From contig JAKGHH010000002.1 in the NCBI GenBank assembly GCA_022828595.1, forward strand, positions 84,040,076 through 84,104,075: a DNA stretch of 64,000 bases, read 5' to 3'. The notes beneath the pieces were generated by a model. It ran no database searches. It saw only the letters and a list, made by a program, of their open reading frames with translations, and was not told the origin of the DNA. Within the stretch, counting starts at the first letter, position 1. The number at the start of each line of letters is the position of its first letter. The DNA is from Nelumbo lutea (lineage: Eukaryota > Streptophyta > Magnoliopsida > Proteales > Nelumbonaceae). Shown here piece after piece: positions 57,281 to 64,000 of this stretch. The translations under genes and the position numbers were made by a program.

Positions 57281-57679
57281 TTGAAGTCAATGGGAAGAAG
57301 GTACAAAGTTGAAAAGAAAGTAGATGATTCCTTGCATGTTGATGCCTATCCTATAGCTGAAGTTGAGGATGAAGTTGAAAAAGAAGAATTTCAAGTTATG
57401 GAAGTTGTAGATGTTAAAAATCAAGAGGGTGCATGCCAAGAAAAAACAATAATTGTTGGAGTTTCCAACACCCATGATCAAGCTGAGGTTAATGGTCAAG
57501 AAGAAATAGAAGTTGAGCAAGTTAAAGAAATTCATGTGCAAGATACAAATGTGCTGATTGTAGTAGATCCTAGTATGAAAGTAAGTGACTTTATGTTACA
57601 AGTTCAATTAGAACTAGTTCAAGAATTACAACCTGTCATAGTAGAAGTTCCACTAGGATTATTGAGTGTAACAGTTTGA
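57281..57679 (+). CDS. Acidic, Val/Glu-rich open frame, unknown
   Basis: A 132-codon frame between gag and the 3' LTR, running a few bases into the LTR. Contains YPIAEVEDEVEKEEFQVMEV, EEIEVEQVKEIHVQD and LVQELQPVIVEVPLGLL. I do not recognise it. It could be gag C-terminal sequence in a shifted frame. Its openness despite the broken gag is notable but may be chance, given the GAA/GTT-rich base composition. Confidence 0.35.
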   Translation: MKSMGRRYKVEKKVDDSLHVDAYPIAEVEDEVEKEEFQVMEVVDVKNQEGACQEKTIIVGVSNTHDQAEVNGQEEIEVEQVKEIHVQDTNVLIVVDPSMKVSDFMLQVQLELVQELQPVIVEVPLGLLSVTV

Positions 57680-57816
57680 TTCCTTATGAGTCTAACAGCT
57701 TGACTCCTAGGGTTATTATGAGTTTAGAGTCTATAAATATGTATGGACGTTTTACACAAAGGCAACGAATTATATTGAGTTTTCTTTAGCTTATGCTAGC
57801 TATGGTGAGTGATAAT
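57663..57816 (+). repeat. 3' LTR of the small LTR element, truncated
   Basis: Starts TGAGTGTAACAGTTTGATTC and follows the 5' LTR to GCTATGGTGAGTGAT, where similarity stops at the junction with LINE sequence. Confidence 0.75.
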
Positions 57817-58137
57817 TGTACTAAAAAGTGAAAACATCGGCTACTAAGGTCATAAGGAAAGGTGAAAGTGGGTTTCCTTGCCTAACACCCCTACCAACTA
57901 GAAAGAAGTCCTTCGCTACTCCATTAACCAAGACTGAGTAGTGATTAGTGCTAATACACCCAAACATCCAGCTACACCACCTTTCTCCAAACCTATGCCT
58001 CAACACCTCCTTTTCAAGATCCAATTTACAAACAAAACCTCTTTTCCTAGACCTCATCTCCTCCATACATTCATTGGCAATCAGAATTTGGTCAATTATT
58101 TGTCACCCTTGAATAAACGCCCCTTGGTGACTCTATT
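57817..58137 (-). pseudogene. LINE reverse transcriptase fragment
   Basis: The minus strand encodes MEEMRSRKRGFVCKLDLEKE, then RHRFGERWCSWMFGCISTNH, YSVLVNGVAKDFFLVGRGVR and QGNPLSPFLMTLVADVF. This is the RT palm region of a plant L1-type LINE, with the segment after KLDLEK deleted. It is a different copy from the LINE that starts at 58138, which was apparently inserted into or beside it. Confidence 0.82.
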
Positions 58138-58265
58138 TTTTTTTGATAAGTGAGTAATTTTATTAAATCAAATAACAAAAATACAATCAGCCTAGGAGGA
58201 GGCATGGGATGTTACCCCCTAGGACTGAACCATATACACCAAAACTGCCCAAGCCTTAGACACAA

Positions 58266-59078
58266 TTACAAAGTAGCCCAAAATAAATCTCCCCTTAACA
58301 CCCCCTGCTTGGCCAGAGAATCAGCCATTGCATTTGTTGATCTTCTAACCCACCGAAACCTGACAGTCATATTCCTTGTTATCCATTTAACTTTCTTTAA
58401 TAGATCCCTGTAGCCCCAACAAGCTGTTTCTGGCCTAATTAGCCAGCTTACTACCACCTTGGAATCCCCTTCTACTAGTAGATTTGCCACATCACTTTGA
58501 CTAGCCATCTGTATACCTTGTACTGCTGCTAGTAGCTCTGCCCTTATTGAATCACTTTCACTCACTGGTCCTGTAAATAGAGACAACATATTACTGTCTT
58601 TGTCTCTCAGAATCCCACCAATTCCTGATGGTCTTGGATTGCCTTGGCAGCTTCCATCAAAATTCAATTTTACCACACCATTCGGTGGGGGAATCCATTC
58701 AGTTTGTGATTTGATCTTGGTAGAAACTGTAGCAGCCACTGCAGCCCAATTTCTCCTTAAGTCATCGAAGGAGTAATCTGCCAACAGGTGTGAAGATTTT
58801 AACCATGAAATAGTCCTTATCAATATGCATTCCTTGATTTCAGTGAGACTTCTTTCATGTTCTTGAAATATTCTAGCATTTCTCTCCTCCCATACAGTCC
58901 ACAACGTAGAAGCTCTGATGCATTTCCACATTAGCTTTCCTCTTTTTGTTAATCTCCCAAAAGCAACCGGAGTGAACAACAACTTTACTTCAGAGGGCAA
59001 ATTCCACCTGCACCCAAATAATGAAACAACCCAATTCCAAATAGGGGACAAACACATAAAAGGTTTCTTCTTTTGCAA
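58266..59078 (-). pseudogene. LINE ORF2, RNase H and preceding linker
   Basis: A 270-codon open stretch. LMWKCIRASTLWTVWEERNA (residues ~48-67) belongs to the linker after the zf-RVT region. VVKLNFDGSCQGNPRPSGIG, then AELLAAVQGIQM, LLVEGDSKVVVSWL and ANAMADSLAKQG-type sequence form the RNase H domain, with Asp, Glu, Asp, Asp catalytic positions all kept. The frame ends LRGDLFWATL close to the tail. It is intact as a domain, though ORF2 as a whole is broken upstream. Confidence 0.85.
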
Positions 59079-59493
59079 GTTTTTCGCAGTATTAATCCTA
59101 CCATTAATAGGCTTCCCAACAGAACACTGCTATTTTGGGGGGAATCGGTCTTGACCATACCTCTTTAATGGGGAAGACTTGAGAGGAGGGATTGGAGCAG
59201 AGGACTTTAAAGAAAGAAGCACAAGTGAATGAGCCAACCGGGGTTAGGGATCAGACTCTTGTGTCCGGCTTAAGGGGGTCCAAACAGACTGAATCTAGAA
59301 GCAAAACCAGCTTTGAAACGCAAAGGAATTCTTCATCCCTTAACCCTCTTCGAAATCCGAGATCCCAATTTAAGGCCAAAGGGCAAACGGGGGGGGGGGA
59401 GGAACCAAGAAATGGGTTTTTTTTAAAGAGGGAGATGGAATAGGGAGAAGGGAAATTGTCTTTTAGGGGTTGAGAGCTCACCCAAGTATCTTC

Positions 59494-60305
59494 TCAAAAA
59501 AGAATAGAGTTCCCAGAGCAAGCATCATACCTTACAAAACTGAGGAACTTAGGGAGAATGCCAGATATAGCCTTCCAAGGTGTTGTGAGCAAAGCCCTTC
59601 GGGATACTCCCGCATCCCAACTTGATTCGGAACAGCCATGGATACTTTTCACTACCTCATGCCACAACCTCTCCCTCTCCAGGGGCGACCTCCAAAGCCA
59701 TTTACCTAAAAGAGCCTCATTTTTGCTCACCACGTTCCCTAATCCTAGGCCTCCTTCCTTACTCTGACACACCGCCCCTCACCTAATCAAGTGATCATTT
59801 TTCTCTTCACCAGGTTCCCATAAGAAATCCCTCATTAGTTTTTCCAACCCCTTTGCCTCTCTCTTAGGAATTCTAAAGAGTGATAGGAAGTATAAAGGCA
59901 AGTTGGCTAAAGTTGCTTTAATCAAAGTAACCCTACCCCCCTTGGAAATATAGTTTCTCTTCCAACCTGCCAATCTTTTTTCGAAATTTTCCACCACCAG
60001 GTTCTAGAACCTACTTTCCTTTGGATTTGCACCTAATGGAAGTCCTAAGTAGGATAGAGGCCACTAAGAGCAAGTGCATTCTAGTAGGGCTGCTATAGAC
60101 TCCAAGTCCTTTCTGTTCAAGTGAACTCCCACAACGCAACTCTTCTCAAAATTTATGTTTAAATTTGAGGCCCTCTCAAAGTGAACTATTAAATCCTTTA
60201 GATTCCTTACCTCCATCGAATCACAACCTTCACAAAAGATTATTATGTTGTCTGCAAATTGGAGATGGGTTACTGCAACTCTATCTCTACCTATTCTCCA
60301 CCCTC
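59494..60305 (-). pseudogene. LINE ORF2, RT C-terminus and thumb/zf-RVT region
   Basis: Frames read THLQFADNIIIFCEG (RT motif C, where the family has FADD), NLKDLIVHFE, SYLGLPLGANPKE, LAGWKRNYISKGGRVTLIKA, LPLYFLSLFRIPKREAKGLE and GGLGLGNVVSKNEALLGKWL. Frame breaks occur near 60050 and 59775. The Asn in place of the second catalytic Asp (codon AAC near 60250) should abolish RT activity. Confidence 0.82.
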
Positions 60306-61409
60306 TTAGAGATCCGACTCTATCTGCTTCTGAGAGGAGTTTACTAAAACATCAGCGACTAAAGTGAAAAGGAATGGTGACATGGGATCATCTTGTCTCA
60401 GACCCCTACTAGCTGGGAAAAAATCATAAATTGCCCCACTGACTAGGATGGAATAATGGCAGTTGGACAGGCAACCATTTATCCATTTGCACCATTTATC
60501 CCCAAACCTGCACTTCCTTAGCACAAGCTGTAATAATCCCCAATCCACCAAATCATATGCTTTTTCAAGATCAAGTTTACAAACAAAATCTTGACACCCC
60601 GATCTCCTCATCTCCTCCACACATTTATTTGCTATTAGAATCTGATCTACAATTTGTCTCCCCTGAACAAAAGCTCCTTGCGCTTGGCTGATAAGACAAG
60701 GAAGCACCTTTTTTATCCTCAAAGATAAGACCTTAGCCACAATCTTATAAACACTAGTCACCAAACTAATAGGTCTAAAATCCTTTGGATGCTTGGCCTC
60801 TTTCTTCTTGGGAATTAAGGCTAAAAAAGTAGCATTAATTCCATGACTCATGATTGGATTATCTTCAAATTCCTTAAAGACCTCAATTAAATTTTCTTTG
60901 ACTACGTCCCAATAGTCTTGGAAGAAAGCCATTGTAAACCCATTTGGTCCTGGTGCTTTTGACTTGTCCATTGAAAAAACGGCTTTTCTGATTTTTTCCT
61001 CAAAATTCCTTTCCAGCCAACTTCTACTCTCTTCTGGAAGCCTCTGCCAGGTAATGCCTTCCAACTCCACTCTAGGTCTTAGGGGTCACCTCAAAATGGA
61101 TTTGAAGTGGTCAACAAAACAATTGGCTATCCTCTCTTGGGTATCAAAAACTATTCCATCCACTTTCAGCTTGGACACTAGGTTTTTCCTTCTTCCATTG
61201 GCTAGGTTATGAAAGAATATAGTGTTACCATCTCCTTCCTTAATCCATTTACATCTAGACTTCTGCCTCCAAGAAATTTCTTCTCTCAAAACAACTTCAT
61301 CTAACTCTCTTTTTAGTTCCCATCTCCGATCTCTCTCCTGAGGGCTTATGGTTCTTTGGGATTCCTTTGCATCCAATTTCTCTATTTGGGTCAACAGAGA
61401 GGATTTCAA
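60306..61409 (-). pseudogene. LINE ORF2, connector and RT fingers/palm
   Basis: 61086-61409 carries the connector WRQKSRCKWIKEGDGNTIFF, HNLANGRRKNLVSKL. 60306-61070 holds AVFSMDKSKAPGPNGFTMAF, FLALIPKKKEAKHPKDFRPI, QAQGAFVQGRQIVDQILIAN, DFVCKLDLEKAYDLVDWGLL and SRGLRQDDPMSPFLFTLVAD. The usual RGLRQGDPLSPFLF has G-to-D and L-to-M changes. A stop separates the two parts near 61080 and another ends the frame at 60306, just before motif C. Confidence 0.87.
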
Positions 61410-61629
61410 TTCTTCTATTCTCCCAAAATGCTCCTTAATTCACTCCTTCACATGTGCTTGCAGTCTTTTAAGTTTTTTGTGAAATCTTACCCTTGTCCAC
61501 TTCACCCCCCTTATGTCTTCTCTCCACCATTCCTTAACCTTCTTCACGAAGTTTGGGTGAGTCAGCCACATGTTCTCAAACCTAAAAGGTTGGGGTCCTT
61601 GCCTAAAAGGCTATTGTCCTAGGCCAATG

Positions 61630-62243
61630 CGGCAGTGGTCAGAAGTGACTTTCGGTAGAGCCTTAGTTATCAAATCCGCCCACTTATTTTCCCAGCTTTC
61701 ATTGAAAGGGAATCTATCTAACTTAGAGCAGGTTGGTGTCTCTTGAAAGTTGGACTAGGTATAGAGGGCTTGCAGCATTGGGAGTTCTTTTATTTCATAG
61801 TTATTAATAAAATCACTGAATCTCCGCATGCACCATGGACCATCATCCCAAAGTCCTTGTATCCCATAAAGTTCTTCCCAAAAATCTTTCTTCTCTCTGT
61901 AATTGCTTGGTCCATACACATTAGTTAGTGCCCAAGTAAAACCATCATCTACCATCTTGAATTTTAACGACACTGAAAAATTTCCTACTAGCTCCTCCAC
62001 CACCTCCACAACATCCTCTCTCCAAAAAGTAACCATTCCCCTTGAAGCCCCCCAAGAGGGAGCTGAAACCCAATTTATTCCTCTAGATTTCCAGATACTT
62101 CTTGCCCAACTTCTATCAATATCGGCTAATTTGGTCTCCTGTAGCATCACTATATTTTGCCTTTCCTTTCTAAAGAGGTCCTTAATTAGCCTTCTTTTCC
62201 TTGTACTCCCCAGCCCCCTTGCATTCCAACTGATGATTTTCAT
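61630..62243 (-). pseudogene. LINE ORF2, AP-like endonuclease domain with deletion
   Basis: Starts MKIISWNARGLGSTRKRRLI (62243) with the N and, further on, the E of MLQETKL. Then RGMVTFWREDVVEVVEELVG and ALTNVYGPS. At WDDGPWC the sequence jumps to MRRFSDFINNYEIKEL, so about 20 residues holding the catalytic GGDFN motif are missing. The C-terminal part (SNFQETPTCSKLDRF, VTSDHC) follows after a stop. The endonuclease should be inactive. Confidence 0.83.
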
Positions 62244-62686
62244 GGAGATAAAAGATTTGGCATGCCCTTCTAAGATCAGGCCCCTACTTGGAGGCTTTCC
62301 TTCTCTCCCCTCTTCCGCTGAACTCCAAATTTCTTCTATATCTGATATCAACCTCTCCACCTCTGATCTTTTCTTCTTTCTTCAATTGTTAATTATTCCA
62401 GATCTGTTTAACACAGCTTTTGTTTTATTTTGCTTTTCCAAAAGTTCTTGGTTTTCCTCCACAGGTTCCTCTAATTGCCTACACTCCTAAAGGAGAGCAC
62501 AAATCTGTCCCCAAATCCTCTTTAATTCCTCCTTCTCCTTCTTTCCCATAATTGATTCATCCCCAGTTTTTTTGCTACTTTGAGTTCCTGTTTTTATTGA
62601 ACCTTCTTGAACCCCATGCTTCCCTACCTCTTCCTCTTTTCTCTTGTACTCCTCCAAAAACCTACAGATCTGATCCTAGATCTTCT

Positions 62687-63981
62687 CTAACTACTCTTTC
62701 TGTAATTCTCTTCCCCTTTCCACTTCCTTTCGTCCTTTACCCTCCTTGTCCCAATTAAGTATTTTCCATCCATGGCTGTTGCATCGAGTTGAGCCGCAAA
62801 AGCACCTGTTCCAGGCAGAAAACCCACATCAGTACCAAAAAACGAATTGACAATATTACCTGACAGGTTGTGGGAAGAGGCCAATGGATCTTGAGAAGCA
62901 AAACAAAGGGGCAAGGTCGCGTCTACTCCTTCCAAAAGAGGTGACTGTGGGTCCCTGTTGTGTTCAATCAATACTGTTTTGTTCCTTGCATTAGAATCTG
63001 CCTTTAGATGTTGTCCCCTGATTGAAGCCACTGTGTTTGGTGACTTAGGTAAGTCTTGTTCCTCTAGTCTTCTATCAGTACTTTGCCGCTCTAGCAAACT
63101 GAGAGCAGAATTAGGAGCTGGTAACCTTTGCCTCTCCTCTATAAAAGCTGCGGTAGACCCCACTTCCTTAGGTAAGGGGGAAGATTGAGTAAGCTTTTCC
63201 TGAACTGAGTCTTTTAAATCCGAGTTGCTGTCTTCCAAAAAAAGCAGCTCGGTATGTAGGCTCTCATTATCGCTAAGGGGCTTGGCTTTTTTTAGTTCTA
63301 TGCTTCCAATACTTGAAGAGCCTTCAAACTCTGAATCTGAGCTACTTCCTTCCTCCGTCTCGTAGTCCTGAATGCATCCTTGATATTCTGATTTTCTGTC
63401 ACCAGAAAAAGGGAGAACCCTGTCTCCACTGTGGTCGGATGATGCTTCTTGAACCTCGGATTGCGCCGTTTCGGAGAGAAGCCCTTTTTCTTCAAGCTTG
63501 GGACCCATGCCCAGTTCAGATTTGGCGCACCACTGCGGCAAACCCTACCTCCTTCAGGTGCTGTTTGCGAATTGCTCAAGGGAGACGATGATTGACCAAC
63601 TTTTCGGTCCATCATCTCCCCATCTCCCTTGGTCACGTGCTCACTTAAAAGGGCGCGTTGCTTTTTATATTCTGGTTCCACCCGATTTAAAAGGGCTGGC
63701 CCATTCACTTGACCATATCCATTAGGTCCTGATGGACCAGGGCCCAACCCCTCTATCCCCTTGCCAGTCACGTGCCTACTTAGAAAGGTGCATGGCTTTT
63801 AAAGTTCTGGGTCCACCGGAATTGAAATAGCCAGCCCATTCTCATGACTAGACCCATTAGGTCCTGATGGGCCTGGGCCCAACCCCTCCATCCCCTTGCC
63901 AATCACGTGTTTACTTAAGACAACATGTGACTGGCCTTGGTTTATTGAACCAGACTGAACCGGTTCACAGGACTGGCTCAA
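62687..63981 (-). pseudogene. LINE ORF1 C-terminal region (partial)
   Basis: Low-complexity, hydrophilic sequence in at least two frames: SEVQEASSDHSGDRVLPFSG, YETEEGSSSDSEFEGSSSIG, and, to the right, repeats of GLGPGPSGPNG. The place, upstream of the endonuclease on the same strand, is that of ORF1 in plant L1 elements. The RNA-binding and zinc-knuckle parts would lie beyond the window. Frameshifted between 63541 and 63298. Confidence 0.65.
63625..63925 (-). repeat. ~135-bp tandem repeats in LINE ORF1
   Basis: Units begin near 63634, 63768 and 63905 with CACGTG, and ATTAGGTCCTGATGG occurs at 63721 and 63856. Each full unit encodes about 45 residues including GLGPGPSGPNG. Two full units and a partial one are visible. 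Confidence 0.8.
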
Positions 63982-64000
63982 ACCCTGAGACCTTGCTGAT

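Larger units (their letters stand above)
55672..57816 (+). mobile_element. Small non-autonomous LTR retrotransposon with gag only
   Basis: LTRs at 55672-56729 (with an inserted MITE; about 340 bp without it) and 57663-57816 (3' part cut). Internal region is only 0.93 kb: a primer binding site, a gag frame and a short acidic reading frame; no protease, RT or integrase. The cut end of the 3' LTR meets a LINE RT fragment. It must have depended on another element for mobility. Confidence 0.75.
58138..63981 (-). mobile_element. Near full-length L1-type LINE, extends past the right edge
   Basis: A T run and GATAAGTGAGTAATTTTATT at 58138 mark the 3' tail on the minus strand. Moving right: RNase H, zinc-binding region, RT, endonuclease, then ORF1. 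At least 5.8 kb are present and the 5' end lies outside the window. ORF2 is broken by several stops and shifts. It lies antisense within the GYRA intron. Confidence 0.88.

Overview
This is nuclear DNA from a flowering plant. Gene density is very low, the intergenic DNA is AT-rich, and it is packed with nested LTR retrotransposons, LINEs and small inverted-repeat elements. The two host genes, a GARP/MYB-like transcription factor and an organelle-targeted DNA gyrase A, are plant-type. A basal eudicot with long, repeat-filled introns would fit, but the species cannot be fixed from sequence alone. There is no bacterial-type operon, CRISPR array or rRNA, and I recognised no tRNA gene.

Layout. 1-0.9 kb: two LINE 3'-end fragments facing each other, forming a 130-bp inverted repeat. 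2.1 kb: a small MITE. 4.4-5.3 kb: the intact single-exon MYBC1-like gene (minus strand). 6.4-17.8 kb: an old Gypsy (Tat-type) retrotransposon on the minus strand. It keeps both LTRs, a primer binding site, decayed gag-protease-RT-RNase H-second RNase H-integrase, and an extra antisense gene on the plus strand with its own TATA box and two intron-like gaps. It is interrupted by an LTR fragment of another family (family A).

18-19.6 kb is extremely AT-rich. 20.0-37.2 kb is best read as one 17-kb minus-strand LTR element (family B) bounded by a 5-bp target duplication, AAAGG. Tandem repeats that were split by the insertion continue on its other side. Nested inside are an Athila solo LTR, a 78-bp minisatellite carrying a GC-rich element that itself carries a family A solo LTR, a truncated Athila element whose LTR holds another family A solo LTR, an ECHIDNA/TVP23 gene fragment, and a hAT-like MITE.

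37.2-44.9 kb: flanking tandem repeats, a recent 429-bp duplication, a gag relic, a hAT MITE, and a fourth family A LTR with TSD ATCAC containing a MITE with its own TSD. 48.4-49.1 kb: pieces of a CrRLK1L receptor kinase and an F-box/kelch gene lie fused on one strand, which suggests transposon gene capture. 53.4-53.6 kb: a Helitron-like 3' end and a strong hairpin just upstream of GYRA. 53.95-54.39 kb: GYRA exon 1. The rest of the window (at least 9.6 kb) reads as GYRA intron 1, filled by a small gag-bearing LTR element with a MITE in its LTR, a LINE RT fragment, and a nearly full LINE running off the right edge.

The host genes do not appear to work together. The biology here is mainly retroelement nesting and capture of host sequence. 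I see no convincing new functional system. The best candidates for follow-up are the spliced antisense gene in the Tat element, the 17-kb family B element with its captured ECHIDNA exon, and the receptor-kinase/kelch chimera.
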